Below, piece after piece: positions 9,869 to 19,326 of a stretch of 64,000 nt of DNA. Under the pieces are notes generated by a model. It worked only from the letters and a program-made list of their open reading frames with translations. It was not told where the DNA came from and searched no databases. The stretch is taken from NCBI GenBank assembly GCA_020073485.1, contig JAIQFB010000003.1, positions 124,001 through 188,000 of the forward strand. Direction: 5' to 3'. Positions within the stretch are counted from its first letter, which is position 1, and each line of letters starts with the position of its first letter. A program made the translations under genes and the position numbers. This DNA comes from Terriglobia bacterium (GTDB lineage Bacteria > Acidobacteriota > Terriglobia > Acidiferrales > UBA7541).

Positions 9869-10060
9869 TTAGACTTTTCCGTCTTCTCTGTAATCGGCGC
9901 ACAGGTGTGCCGCAAACTCTTCGTCGCGCCGCACAACATCGAAATATTTGTTTAATGACTGGTCGCCGAAAAGCGCGTGCGGCTCGAAGGCCCACGCGCA
10001 CTCGGAGCAGGTCCACTGCTGGGATTCTGCGTCCCAGGCCAGCTTGCGGGTCACCGGCAT
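9869..10060 (-). CDS. Small CxxC...HxC protein, putative zinc binding
   Basis: 63 residues from the ATG at 10060, which has GGAG about 7 bases upstream; a TTG at 10099 would add 13 residues. The protein contains WTCSECAW near residue 17 and FAAHLCADY near the end, so Cys-x2-Cys plus His-x-Cys could bind one zinc ion. Aromatic residues around the cysteines (W, F, Y) look conserved-protein-like rather than random. No membrane segment or signal. No function can be given; related short CxxC proteins are common in this kind of genome, but that is from memory and not checked here. Confidence 0.6.
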   Translation of the reverse strand: MPVTRKLAWDAESQQWTCSECAWAFEPHALFGDQSLNKYFDVVRRDEEFAAHLCADYREDGKV

Positions 10061-10396
10061 ATCCGTTCTCCGAAGCAACTCGTCGGGCGCAACGATCAAG
10101 GCAGCTCACCCCTTCTCCGCTTGTGGCGCGGATGCTTTTCATTGGGATGATAAGACGACTATATGACAGAACGGGGAGCGTGAGCTTACTGGATTGTTAA
10201 AAAGTTGGAATTGCCATAACGTGCTGCTGACAGGGGAGCGCCAGCGGAAGGGGCAGCGGCCGACCGACCGTCTCTGGTCCGTGCGCGAAGGCAGGCGGCA
10301 CCCACCCGTGCGGCGACCTGGCGGCTTCGCTCGACCGCGAGGAAACGCAAACTTCCGGCGGACCTGGCGAGTTTCCGCTGCCTTAGCTCCCCAGAT
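10061..10396. other. Gene-free spacer (336 bases)
   Basis: Lies between two minus-strand genes. Open frames here are overlaps or antisense frames with arginine/alanine-rich products and no credible start. Nothing recognisable (no RNA, repeat or terminator with a clear T-run) was seen. Confidence 0.5.
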
Positions 10397-10777
10397 TCAG
10401 GAAGCCTTCGGCTTGACCATTTTTCTGGCCATGAAGAGAAGCAGGCGCCGGTCGCTCTCATCGGCGCGGCTGAGCAGGCTGCGGAACTTTGCAAGCGTGC
10501 GTGCGTCCTTGCCGGAGTCGCCCCAGATGATTGCGGTTCCCGTCCGCCGTTTCGGGGTAGTGTGCATTTGGGGAGGTTCCTCGCCGTCATAAAAGATCTG
10601 GTAGAGAGGGACCTCCAGGGCGCGGGCAAACTTTTCCAGGGTTTCAACGGCGGGCACGGTGTGCCCGTTTTCGACGCGCGAGATATAGCAACGCAGCAAT
10701 CCGGTCCGCTTCTCGATCTCGCCTTGAGAGAACTGCTTTTGCTCCCGCAGGAGCCGCAATCGGTCGCCGATAATCAT
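10397..10777 (-). CDS. XRE-family helix-turn-helix regulator
   Basis: 126 residues. Residues 5-62 form a Cro/C1-type helix-turn-helix (IGDRLRLLREQKQFSQGEIEKRTG ... YISRVENGHTVPAVETLEKFARALEVPLYQIF), with the typical Ser-Gln of helix 2 and the recognition helix around CYISRVENG. The C-terminal 60 residues are short, charged and unassigned (RTLAKFRSLLSRADESDRRLLLFMARKM), probably a dimerisation tail. A GA-rich ribosome site precedes the ATG at 10777. It is a stand-alone regulator; no target can be read from the sequence, though the molybdenum hydroxylase genes upstream lie on the same strand. Confidence 0.85.
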   Translation of the reverse strand: MIIGDRLRLLREQKQFSQGEIEKRTGLLRCYISRVENGHTVPAVETLEKFARALEVPLYQIFYDGEEPPQMHTTPKRRTGTAIIWGDSGKDARTLAKFRSLLSRADESDRRLLLFMARKMVKPKAS

Positions 10778-10957
10778 CGCCTTTATCCCCCTATGGAATG
10801 ATCTAGATAGTTAATTGCAGCGAGGACTGGATAAGCACGGAGTATATAACAGACGCGCATGGCATGGTAGAGCTTTTGCACGTTTTGGCGGGCGTTGGCA
10901 TTAAACATGACAGGCTGGCCGGAATTGGTACTTGTGAAATTGGCGCTCTCGGCACGC

Positions 10958-13222
10958 TTACGCTTTGAGCGCGCCGAGCACACGCTGGGGCGTGTACGGA
11001 ACCTGCCGCAAACGCGCTCCCACCGCATCGAAGATAGCGTTGCCGATCGCCGCTGTGATCGGAACGATCGACGCTTCGCCTCCGCCCAGCGCGGGCATTT
11101 CGGGACGGTCGATCAGCACGATCTCGACGTCGGGAATCTGTTCGTAGGAAACGACCGGATAGCTGCCCCAGTCGAGATTCTTGACCCCGTTTTCATCCCA
11201 CAGAACCTCTTCGAGCAGTGCGCGGCTTACTCCCTGCATGATGTTACCTTCGATCTGATTCTTCAGCCCGTCGGGATTGACGATCAGGCCGCAGTCGTGG
11301 GCCAGGGTAATGCGCTGGACGGCGACCTGCCCGGTGGCCTTATCGACTTCCACTTCGGCCACCGCAGCGATCATGGTGTTGGCACGGTTGGCCAGGGCCA
11401 CGCCTCTGCCCGTCGCCTTTTGTTTGCCGGAGGAGAGCGTGGGGGATGGCCGTTCGACCCAGCCGGATTTTTTCGCCGCCGCGAGCAGGACTTCGGCGGG
11501 CCGCTTATCGCCAGTGATATAACGCAGACGATATTGCACCGGATCCATTCCCAGGCTCGAAGCCACTTCGTCCAGGAAGCACTCGCTGGCAAACACGCGC
11601 GCCAAATCTCCCGGGGCGCGCAGATTGCTGGTGCGCAGCGGCCATTCGTCTTCCTGCACCCAGGGAATGGACGCGGCCACCACTTTCTGGTTTTCGATGG
11701 TGTAGACCTGTCCGCCGCCCGAGGCCCCGTTCAGGAATCCGGGATTGGTGGCCCGAAGGCCGGTTTGATTAGAGGCGAGGAGCGCGTTGCCTTCCGCGGC
11801 CGTCCAGGGAAAACTCCGGTCCATAAAATCCCAGGCGATTAGATTGCCCTGCGCGTCTGCGCCGGCGCGGATCGTCAAGTACTGTGACGGGCCTTTGGGA
11901 TCCCAGGCGTGCTCGTTCTCGCGCATCCACTGCACACGCACGGGCTTGCCGACAGCGCGCGACATCAGCGCTGCGTCCTCGGCCACGTCGTCGGCCTCGA
12001 GTCTCCCATAGCTGCCGGACGATTCGCGGTAGAGCAGGTGGACGTTCCCTTTGGGAATCGAGAGCAGTTTGGCCACGGCATCGCGCGTGCGGAACGGCCC
12101 TTGCGTTCCGGTCCAGATTGTTGCTTTGTCTCCTTGCACATCGGCCACCGCGCAGGACGGGGCCATCATTCCATGCAATTGGAACGGCCAATGATAGTTG
12201 GCTTCGAATTTTTTGCTGGCCTGGGAAAAACCGGCATCCAGGTTTCCCCGGTTTACAGGGATTGTATCCTTGAAGCTTTTTGTGTCTCTTAGGTAGTTGA
12301 AAACTTCGTCCGGCCCGGCGGGCAATTTCTTTGACGGGGCGGACCAGGTCACCTTCAGGGTCCTTGCCGCCTGGATGGCCGCCCATTCGGTCTTGGCCAC
12401 CACGCCGACGAAGCTGCCTTCCTTCACCACTTTCACAATGTCCGGAATCTGGCGAATCGAGCTCTCATCCACGCTCACGGGTTTCGAAACCGTGGTCGTT
12501 GGGCGCACAACGCGCCCGTGCAGCATTCCCGGCACGCGCACATCCTGCGTGAAGGTGAATTCTCCGGTGAATTTTTCGGGCAGGTCAATGCGGGGAACGG
12601 AGGTGCCGACGATCTTGTAGTCCTTCGGATTCTTCGCCGGAATCCCCGGGGCGACTTTCATGTCCCAGCCGACGCCCGCCGCCACGATTTTTACGTTGAA
12701 GCGCTTGCCGCCGAGCAGATTGCCGTAGGAAATCTTTCTTGCCGGATTGTCCACGACGCTCACGACGCCGTCCGTAACCGTCAGTTTATCGACCGGAGCA
12801 TCGAGGCGGCCGGAGGCAAGTTTCAAAAGTTCCTGCCGCGCCGCCGCCGAGGCTTGCCGGAGCTGCGGGCCTCCGCGCTCGACGGTGCGGCTTGCCGCGG
12901 TGACTCCCTGATCGATGGTCTTGGCCGTGTCGCCCATGTCCATGTGAACTTTGTTGAAGGGCACGTCCAGTTCCTCGGCCACAATCTGCGCCAGGGCGGT
13001 CACCACGCCCGTGCCGAGTTCCACTTTGCCGGTGAAAACCGTAATGTTTCCGTCCTGGGCCACGGCAATCCAGGAATCGAGCGAAGTCGGGTCCAGGCCG
13101 TCGTCCGAAAGGCCCGTGGATTGAGCCAGCAGTTGCGAGGCGGTCCCGAAAAAGCTGAAGCTGACGATCAGCGCCCCGGAACCTTTTAAAAGATCTCTCC
13201 GGGAGATGGTTTTCGTGTTCAT
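10958..13222 (-). CDS. Molybdenum hydroxylase large subunit (isoquinoline 1-oxidoreductase beta / aldehyde oxidase type)
   Basis: 754 residues. The start at 13222 is chosen because AAAGGAG lies just upstream and because it opens a twin-arginine signal (SRRDLLKGSG), so the enzyme is exported folded to the periplasm. The remainder is a xanthine-oxidase-family molybdopterin-binding subunit; the C-terminal GGGEAS carries the expected catalytic Glu, followed by AIGNAIFDAVGARLRQVPYTP, the usual end of the family. It pairs with the [2Fe-2S] subunit 13 bases upstream. It hydroxylates aldehydes or N-heterocycles using water; substrate unknown. No FAD subunit or cytochrome c partner and no cofactor-insertion gene is next to it, so electrons may go to a c-type cytochrome elsewhere. 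Confidence 0.88.
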   Translation of the reverse strand: MNTKTISRRDLLKGSGALIVSFSFFGTASQLLAQSTGLSDDGLDPTSLDSWIAVAQDGNITVFTGKVELGTGVVTALAQIVAEELDVPFNKVHMDMGDTAKTIDQGVTAASRTVERGGPQLRQASAAARQELLKLASGRLDAPVDKLTVTDGVVSVVDNPARKISYGNLLGGKRFNVKIVAAGVGWDMKVAPGIPAKNPKDYKIVGTSVPRIDLPEKFTGEFTFTQDVRVPGMLHGRVVRPTTTVSKPVSVDESSIRQIPDIVKVVKEGSFVGVVAKTEWAAIQAARTLKVTWSAPSKKLPAGPDEVFNYLRDTKSFKDTIPVNRGNLDAGFSQASKKFEANYHWPFQLHGMMAPSCAVADVQGDKATIWTGTQGPFRTRDAVAKLLSIPKGNVHLLYRESSGSYGRLEADDVAEDAALMSRAVGKPVRVQWMRENEHAWDPKGPSQYLTIRAGADAQGNLIAWDFMDRSFPWTAAEGNALLASNQTGLRATNPGFLNGASGGGQVYTIENQKVVAASIPWVQEDEWPLRTSNLRAPGDLARVFASECFLDEVASSLGMDPVQYRLRYITGDKRPAEVLLAAAKKSGWVERPSPTLSSGKQKATGRGVALANRANTMIAAVAEVEVDKATGQVAVQRITLAHDCGLIVNPDGLKNQIEGNIMQGVSRALLEEVLWDENGVKNLDWGSYPVVSYEQIPDVEIVLIDRPEMPALGGGEASIVPITAAIGNAIFDAVGARLRQVPYTPQRVLGALKA

Positions 13223-13235
13223 GCTCGGCTCTCCT

Positions 13236-13745
13236 TTACCCCCGCGAACTGGAAGTAGAGACCGCACCCGTGATCAATTTTCCGGGCTGTGAGCCGGAGG
13301 CGCGCTGTATGGCGCGGATCACGCGAAGGTGGCTGCCGCAGCGGCAGATGTAATTGTTCAGCGCGTGCTTGATTTCCGCCGGCGTGGGATGAGGATTTTT
13401 ATCCAGCAGGGCCTTGGCGCCCATGACCATGCCGTTCATGCAGTAGCCGCATTGCGCCGCCTGTTCCTCGATGAAGGCCGCCTGGAGCGGGTGGGGACGG
13501 GCCACGCTTCCCAATCCCTCAAGCGTGGTAATGCTGCGTTTTTGCGCGGCGCTAACGGGGAGGATGCAGGAGCGTACGGCGTTGCCATCCATCAGCACGG
13601 TACACGCGCCGCACTGCCCGAGGCCGCAGCCGAATCGAGGCCCGTGGAGTTCCAGGTCGTCGCGCAACACGTACAGCAGCGGTGTGCCGGGATCGGTGTT
13701 GACGACTCGATTCTTGCCGTTTACGTGGAGCGAAATTTGCGCCAT
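13236..13745 (-). CDS. Molybdenum hydroxylase [2Fe-2S] subunit (isoquinoline 1-oxidoreductase alpha type)
   Basis: 169 residues. The N-terminal half is a plant-type ferredoxin domain (CGLGQCGACTVLMDG), the C-terminal half the second [2Fe-2S] helical domain (AAQCGYCMNGMVM ... YICRCGSH). All eight expected cysteines appear present. It carries electrons from the molybdenum subunit encoded immediately downstream. It has no signal peptide of its own and is expected to be carried through the Tat pathway by the large subunit. ATG at 13745. Confidence 0.92.
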   Translation of the reverse strand: MAQISLHVNGKNRVVNTDPGTPLLYVLRDDLELHGPRFGCGLGQCGACTVLMDGNAVRSCILPVSAAQKRSITTLEGLGSVARPHPLQAAFIEEQAAQCGYCMNGMVMGAKALLDKNPHPTPAEIKHALNNYICRCGSHLRVIRAIQRASGSQPGKLITGAVSTSSSRG

Positions 13746-13884
13746 GGGAACGTTCCTTTCTCAGAGAGCCGGAGGGTGCCAACCAGATGCGTTATCAAGA
13801 TCCAAAATTCGGTCAACGGATACCGGAATAAAATTGTAATATACACCCGCCTATTTTCATTTGAAATGGGCGTTTATGCGGCGT

Positions 13885-13913
13885 GCGCCGGTTGGAAAGC
13901 CGGCGCGGTTTTT
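13885..13913 (+). terminator. Hairpin followed by a T-run in the divergent spacer
   Basis: A 7-bp stem (13885-13891 with 13900-13906, GCGCCGG/CCGGCGC), an 8-base loop and then GGTTTTT. It has the form of an intrinsic terminator reading rightwards, yet it lies about 57 bases before the start of the hydroxyacyl-CoA dehydrogenase gene, so it could end leftover transcription or act as an attenuator in that leader. No T-run exists for the other strand. Confidence 0.4.
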
Positions 13914-13969
13914 GGGCTATGATGCTGCCGGCTGGGTTCGCAACTCGCTGGTGAGGAGAGGTTCTCGGA

Positions 13970-14872
13970 ATGACCATCAAAAAAGTGGGAGTGCTGGGAT
14001 GCGGGCTGATGGGTTCGGGTATTGCGCAAGTGTCCGCTACGGCGGGATTCGATGTGATCTCGCTGGAGGTCGATGAGAAATATATCGAGCGGGGATTCGC
14101 CGGAATCCGGAAGTCGCTTGAAAAACTGGCCTCGAAGGGCAAGCTGGGCGAGCCCGTGGACGCGATCCTCGCGCGCCTGAAGGGCACGACCCGCAAGGAA
14201 GACCTCGCCGATTGCGACATCATCGTCGAAGCCATCATCGAAAACCTGGCCGAGAAGCGCAAGATGTTTGCCGCACTCGATCCCATCGTAAAGCCCGAGG
14301 CGATTTTCGCGAGTAATACATCCTCAATTTCCATTACGGAGACGATGACGGCCACGCGGCGCGCCGACCGGTTCGTGGGGATGCATTTTTTCAATCCCGT
14401 GCCGCTGATGAATCTGGTGGAAGTTGCGCGCACGATCGTGACATCCCCGGAGGTGCTGGATACGGTCTGCGAGTTCGGCAAAAAGCTGGGAAAAACGCCT
14501 GTGCGCACGAACGACATGCCGGGATTTATCGTCAACCGTTTGCTGGTGCCGTACCTGTTGGATGCCGTCCGCGCGTTTGAAGAGGGCGTCGGGTCGGTGT
14601 CCGACATCGACGCGTCCATGAAGCTGGGCTGCGGATATCCCATGGGACCGTTCACGCTGCTGGATTTCGTGGGCCTCGATACGACGTATTACATCAGCAT
14701 TGTGATGTTCGACGAGTTCAAGGAGAAGCGATTCGCGTCGCCTTCCTTGCTCAAGCGGATGGTCCTGGCCGGGTGGCACGGAAAAAAGAGCGGCAAGGGA
14801 TTTTACGACTGGGCGGACCCAAATGCGCCGGTGCCGCAGGATGCGGCGCTGCGAGGTTTGCATAAAGCGTAG
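13970..14872 (+). CDS. hbd: 3-hydroxybutyryl-CoA / 3-hydroxyacyl-CoA dehydrogenase
   Basis: 300 residues, the full length of single-function family members. The N-terminal Rossmann fold begins VGVLGCGLMGSGIAQ (NAD binding, with an acidic residue at the end of strand 2). The catalytic pair is visible as His139 (GMHFFNPVPLM) and Glu151 (NLVEV). The C-terminal helical domain includes GFIVNRLLVPYLLDA and ends GKGFYDW. It oxidises (S)-3-hydroxyacyl-CoA with NAD+ in the cytoplasm, in fatty-acid or aromatic degradation or butyrate-type metabolism. It converges on the Fe-S oxidoreductase gene, separated by 70 bases. Confidence 0.92.
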   Translation: MTIKKVGVLGCGLMGSGIAQVSATAGFDVISLEVDEKYIERGFAGIRKSLEKLASKGKLGEPVDAILARLKGTTRKEDLADCDIIVEAIIENLAEKRKMFAALDPIVKPEAIFASNTSSISITETMTATRRADRFVGMHFFNPVPLMNLVEVARTIVTSPEVLDTVCEFGKKLGKTPVRTNDMPGFIVNRLLVPYLLDAVRAFEEGVGSVSDIDASMKLGCGYPMGPFTLLDFVGLDTTYYISIVMFDEFKEKRFASPSLLKRMVLAGWHGKKSGKGFYDWADPNAPVPQDAALRGLHKA

Positions 14873-14942
14873 CGGGGACGAACGATATTTGATGAGCGTG
14901 AGTGGGACGCAGGCGGCCTCCGCCATTAAGGCTTTGCCACTC

Positions 14943-16886
14943 TTAGCCAGAGGTCTTCAGTTGACCATCGCTTCCATTTATACGGCTGGCAACGATTTCC
15001 GCGAGATCAAGAATGGCAATGTCATCGCGCTTGGCGTGCCCTGCTGCGTCGCGCAGCATGATGGGGCAGTAGGGGCAGGCAACCGCGATCGTGGGCGCCT
15101 TTGTTTCCGCAAGCTGTGCGAATCGTCTTTGGTTCACTCGCTCTGATGATTGCTCACGACGGTCGTCCGCTATAAAAAGCTGCGCGCCCCCGGCCCCGCA
15201 GCATTGGGTGTTTTCTCCGTGATGTCCCGCTTCCGTGATGGATACTCCACAGCTCTGGAGGATCTGCCTCGGCGCATTGGTGATGCCTCGTCCGCGCGCG
15301 AGATAACAAGGGTCGTGATACGTCATCGACTCATGAGCAGGCTTGAGGGGTAGCTTGGGAAGCAGCTCCTCGATGATTTCGGAATGATGTACCACGCGGA
15401 TACCGAGCGCCGCATAGGAACCGATTTGCCGGTAATCCTTATCCAGCATCGTCGTGCAGTGAGGACAGCACGAAACAATATTCTTCACGCCATGTTCGGC
15501 AAGGGTTCCCGTGAGTTCTTCCGCCAATTGTTGGTAAAGATATTCATTGCCGGCGCGTCGCGCGGGTTCTCCGCAGCAAGTTTCCCGGGGAAGTACGCCC
15601 CAGGAAATACCTGCTGTATTAAGAATCTGCTTCATAGCCAAACCCACGGCCTGACCGTGAGGATCGAAATTCAAATTGCAACCCAGCCAGAAAAGCCATT
15701 CCTGTTTTCCGTCGAAAATCGGGAACTCCTTGCCTTCGATGAATTTCTTGCGCGTGTCCTGCATGATCCCCCAGGGATTGTGCGGCGCGCGCTCCATGGT
15801 GGTGAAGAGCTTCACCACTTTTTCGTTCGAGACGCGGCCCTCGCTGACCAATCCCCGCCGAAGGTCCAGAATCTTACTTCCCACGTGCTCGATGCCGACC
15901 GGGCAGACGTACTCGCACGCCCCGCAGGACAGGCACTGAAATAGATCCTTCTCGTCAATCCACACGGATCCCATTTTTTTCTCTTCGGAAGTTCCGGCGA
16001 CAAGATCCCCGCCGTGAAGAAGCCCGTGCTGCATATCCAGGATGATTTCCTTGGGGCTGAGAGATCCGCCAATCTGGTTTACGGGACAAAATTGCGTACA
16101 GCGGCCGCACTCGACGCACGTGTTTACGTCGAGCACGTCCTTCCAGGCCAGATCCTTGAAATGCACCATGCCCAAGTCTTCGCCGTCTTCGCGAAGCGGG
16201 CGCATGCGGCTGGTGGTTTCCGGGCGGAAGAAAACGGCGAACGGCGAGAGCAGGAGATGCAAATGCTTCGATTGCGGAATGACCACAAGCAAGGCGAAAA
16301 ATGACAGCGTGTGTGCCCACCAGTTGATGATCCACGCCGTGCTGGGCGGGGAAAGTGATTTCCACTCGAGCAGATACGTCACCATCAGGGTAGAGATCAG
16401 GATGGCCACCACGCCCGAGGTGGCCGAAAGCTTTCCGAGTGCCTTTGGCCTCATGACGAATCGTCGGAACGACAGCGCGCAGATTCCCAAAAGGACCGCA
16501 AGAGCCCACACGCCGGCGAATGCGTCGTAGAAGCCTGGTGATTCCTCAGCGTGGTCGAAGCCTAGAATCCCGAGTGAAAGATGCTTGGTGCTCACCCAGG
16601 CAAAAGCAAGAAAGCCCCAGAAAACGAGGGCATGAAATATCCCGGCGGCCGGGCGGTCGCGTATGACGCGGGATTGCAGGAAGACTTCGGAAAATGTTCG
16701 CCACAGCCGCTTGCCGAGAGGTCCCGGAGGGAGGACCCACGGCTTGGGGAAGTGCGCGAACAGGCGCCGGTTCAGCGTTCTGTAGAAGAGCCAGACGCTG
16801 GCGATCGCCAGCGCCAAAAATACGACCCTCTGTGCTGCCTCGGGCAAAAAGACAGCACCGGGGTAGGCCGGCAAAAGCGCACTCAC
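14943..16886 (-). CDS. Membrane Fe-S/CCG-domain oxidoreductase, candidate ETF:menaquinone oxidoreductase
   Basis: 647 residues. About six membrane segments fill residues 1-225 (NarI/cytochrome-b-like, with several His). Then come two 4Fe-4S motifs, CVECGRCTQFCPV near residue 255 and CLSCGACEYVCPV near 320, and two CCG motifs as in HdrB/HdrD (first set GCNLNF, TCCGEPARR, SCCPHC; second DPCYLARG, QCCGAGG, ACPYC), which hold noncubane or cubane clusters. The same domain order occurs in membrane oxidoreductases that pass electrons from electron-transfer flavoprotein to menaquinone during beta-oxidation. The facing hydroxyacyl-CoA dehydrogenase supports this but no etf gene is in the window. GTG start at 16886 with GGAGAG upstream. 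Other options: heterodisulfide-reductase-like or lactate/glycolate-oxidase Fe-S partner. Confidence 0.75.
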   Translation of the reverse strand: MSALLPAYPGAVFLPEAAQRVVFLALAIASVWLFYRTLNRRLFAHFPKPWVLPPGPLGKRLWRTFSEVFLQSRVIRDRPAAGIFHALVFWGFLAFAWVSTKHLSLGILGFDHAEESPGFYDAFAGVWALAVLLGICALSFRRFVMRPKALGKLSATSGVVAILISTLMVTYLLEWKSLSPPSTAWIINWWAHTLSFFALLVVIPQSKHLHLLLSPFAVFFRPETTSRMRPLREDGEDLGMVHFKDLAWKDVLDVNTCVECGRCTQFCPVNQIGGSLSPKEIILDMQHGLLHGGDLVAGTSEEKKMGSVWIDEKDLFQCLSCGACEYVCPVGIEHVGSKILDLRRGLVSEGRVSNEKVVKLFTTMERAPHNPWGIMQDTRKKFIEGKEFPIFDGKQEWLFWLGCNLNFDPHGQAVGLAMKQILNTAGISWGVLPRETCCGEPARRAGNEYLYQQLAEELTGTLAEHGVKNIVSCCPHCTTMLDKDYRQIGSYAALGIRVVHHSEIIEELLPKLPLKPAHESMTYHDPCYLARGRGITNAPRQILQSCGVSITEAGHHGENTQCCGAGGAQLFIADDRREQSSERVNQRRFAQLAETKAPTIAVACPYCPIMLRDAAGHAKRDDIAILDLAEIVASRINGSDGQLKTSG

Positions 16887-17091
16887 ATAGCTCTCCTCTG
16901 CAGCCGATTCAATAGGGTCCGACGGTTCATCTTAACAAAGCTGGGGACCCCCGCCATCATTATTGCCCTACAGCTGTTTATGAAATGGTTGCAGCGAAGT
17001 GCAAGTTCCTCCGGGACTTCGGGGAGAACACGAGTTGATCACTGTGGAATAATTGTACTGGGAGTTCCCGGGAAAAATGTCTCCCAACGCG

Positions 17092-19326
17092 TCAGTGCAG
17101 CAGACCGTAGACATCTAGTTCCGTCTGAGTTCCGACGTACACTTTTCCGTTGGCCACGGTGGGCACCGTGAATTTCACGGCCAGGCCGGCGGTGTCGCGG
17201 GACGCGACCTGGACGCTATTGTAAATCTCATTCGAAAGGTTATTCGGATCGAAGGCCCGCAGAATCGCGGCGGTATTGGGCAGGGGAGCCGTGGCTAGAC
17301 CGCCGCTGGAATCGATCAACCAGAGAATCGCGCCGCTGGTGCCGTTAACCGCGCCGTTGAAGGAGATGACGGGCGTTGCGCCCTGCGGGCCGAAACTTTC
17401 CAGCGACTGGGAAACCGGCGAAGAGGCAAGCACGCCGCCCTGCAGGGGAAACGCCTTGAGTTTTCCGTTTCCAGCGGCCACGAAGATCGTGTTGTTCCAG
17501 AACAGCGGAGTGCTGAGAATCATGGAGTCGCCCACGGGCATGGCTTGCACTCGCGGCAGCGAATCCGCTGTACAGGCTGAATTGAATCCGCCGAGACTCT
17601 CACGATTCATGATGTATAGGGAACCGCTTTTCGAGGCGCCTACCAGCAAGTGCGGCTCCGACGCGGGGCCTGCGGGATCAACCAGGAGCGGTGCGCTGGC
17701 TTCGAAGTCCATGGTTCCGAGCGTGGGGTTATCGCAGGGCGAAAAATAGTCGGCGACAGTAAGTCCCCCGGACGTATTGAGCCGCAAGGCGCTATTGCCG
17801 TAACTCGTCCCTCCCGGGCGATTGGCATTGAACGGCCCATCGCCGGTCAGAACATATACATTGTTGTTTGGATCCGCCGATGGCCCTCCCCCGCTTTGCC
17901 AAATGCCGCCTTGCGTCAGATCGGGCACATCGCTGAATGCGCTCGTTTGCGCCAGCGTTGAGGCGCTGTACGCGGGCAACCAGCCGCGGTAATCGCCCTG
18001 CCCGCCATGCGATCCAAATCCGACGTACAAAATGCCGTTATCCAGAAGCAGGGCCGGCCGCTGATTCTTCAGCGGGCTGAAAGGGACAGACGGCAATTCC
18101 GGAAATGAGATTACAGCCCCCGTCGGGAGGATCTTCGGCTGTCCGGTCGCCAGATCCAAAGCATAAAGCTGCTGGGAATATTTTTTCGTGTCCGCCTTGG
18201 ATCTCGTTTTGGCGACCACGTACAAATTGGACAAATCCAGGTCGATTGCGGGAGTGCCCGTGATGCCGATGAACGGCCCGAGGTCGGTGCTGGTGATATC
18301 CAGGTTGGGAGCCGGAATGGCCTCGGATCCTGCCGGGATGAGGCTGGCCTGCCATAACTGTTTGCAGGGGCTCTGGTCCGCGTCGAATGCATAGACGCTG
18401 TCCTTCTCAGTAGCCACGAAAACGACGTTGTGGAAACTGCCGTCGCCCATTGCGAGCCTGGGCACGTAGAGAGGCTGCGCGTAGGCATAGCCATCGAGCG
18501 GGCAGGAAAAAAGCTTGCCGAACGTGGAAGAGTTGACCGTTGCTGGAGCGAGCGCCATCTCGCGGTTGTTCACCCCGGAGCGCGCATTGTCATTGCGCCA
18601 GGTGAGCGTGCCGGGGAAATTGGTGACGTACACCGCGGCCGAGCCGCCCGTACTGGGGTTTGTGGCCAATTTTGCGGTGATGGCGTGAAACCCCGGGGAA
18701 GCGGGAGCAGTGTACATCCCGGTGGCGGTGATCGTGCCGGTCGTCGCGTTGGTATTTGCGCTGGGAACGCCGTCGACCGCCCAGGCGACATCGCCGTTGG
18801 AAAATCCCGGCGTGGATACCTCGAATTGCCACGATTGCGACGGTGTGAAACTCGCCAGGGCCGGCGAAATGGAAAGCGAGATGTCTGGTTGAATCGTGAC
18901 CGAAGAGGAGGCGGTTTTGGTCGGGTCCATTTGCAGGATGGCGGAGACGGTGACCGTCGGCTGGCTTGGCACCGTTCTGGGCGCTTTATACATGCCCGAC
19001 GAATCGATCGTTCCCACGGTTGTGTTCCCGCCTGGAATCGTATTCACCTGCCAATTGACTGCCGGGTTCGCCGCATTCTGCACGACCGCGCTGAACTGCA
19101 CCGCGGCCCCCGCAAAAGGCTGAGCCGATCCGGGCAGCACGCTGACGCTGACCGGAGGAGGCGGCGGATCGACAGCCACGCTTCCGCACGAACTGCACAA
19201 TGCCGCGAGCAAAACGACGGAGAAAAAAAACGGCGCGCGGGCCCGGCGCGCGAGTGCGCTGGCGAGTGATGGGAGTCCACCACGCGCGGCCTGCTTTGAG
19301 GAATGAAAATCCAAAGGATTGAACAT
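17092..19326 (-). CDS. Surface protein with Ig-like domains and a PQQ-type beta-propeller
   Basis: 744 residues. The N-terminus has a hydrophobic export segment (FFFSVVLLAALCSSC) after a charged region; the Cys after it may be lipidated, though the lipobox is not canonical. About residues 58-240 contain two bacterial Ig-like repeats (VSVSVLPGSAQPFAGAAVQFSAVV; GTIDSSGMYKAP and GTITATGMYTAPA close each). Residues about 245-744 look like a PQQ-enzyme-like beta-propeller (LYVPRLAMGDGSFHNVVFVATEKDSVYAFDAD; IFVAAGNGKLKAF; KVYVGTQTELDVYGL). No catalytic residues of quinoprotein dehydrogenases are evident, so a binding or adhesive role is more likely than an enzyme. Confidence 0.78.
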   Translation of the reverse strand: MFNPLDFHSSKQAARGGLPSLASALARRARAPFFFSVVLLAALCSSCGSVAVDPPPPPVSVSVLPGSAQPFAGAAVQFSAVVQNAANPAVNWQVNTIPGGNTTVGTIDSSGMYKAPRTVPSQPTVTVSAILQMDPTKTASSSVTIQPDISLSISPALASFTPSQSWQFEVSTPGFSNGDVAWAVDGVPSANTNATTGTITATGMYTAPASPGFHAITAKLATNPSTGGSAAVYVTNFPGTLTWRNDNARSGVNNREMALAPATVNSSTFGKLFSCPLDGYAYAQPLYVPRLAMGDGSFHNVVFVATEKDSVYAFDADQSPCKQLWQASLIPAGSEAIPAPNLDITSTDLGPFIGITGTPAIDLDLSNLYVVAKTRSKADTKKYSQQLYALDLATGQPKILPTGAVISFPELPSVPFSPLKNQRPALLLDNGILYVGFGSHGGQGDYRGWLPAYSASTLAQTSAFSDVPDLTQGGIWQSGGGPSADPNNNVYVLTGDGPFNANRPGGTSYGNSALRLNTSGGLTVADYFSPCDNPTLGTMDFEASAPLLVDPAGPASEPHLLVGASKSGSLYIMNRESLGGFNSACTADSLPRVQAMPVGDSMILSTPLFWNNTIFVAAGNGKLKAFPLQGGVLASSPVSQSLESFGPQGATPVISFNGAVNGTSGAILWLIDSSGGLATAPLPNTAAILRAFDPNNLSNEIYNSVQVASRDTAGLAVKFTVPTVANGKVYVGTQTELDVYGLLH

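Noticed and set aside
13746-13969. Sigma-70 promoter reading leftwards (TTGACC, 16-17 bases, TAACGC)
   Set aside because: The -10 match is too weak to list.
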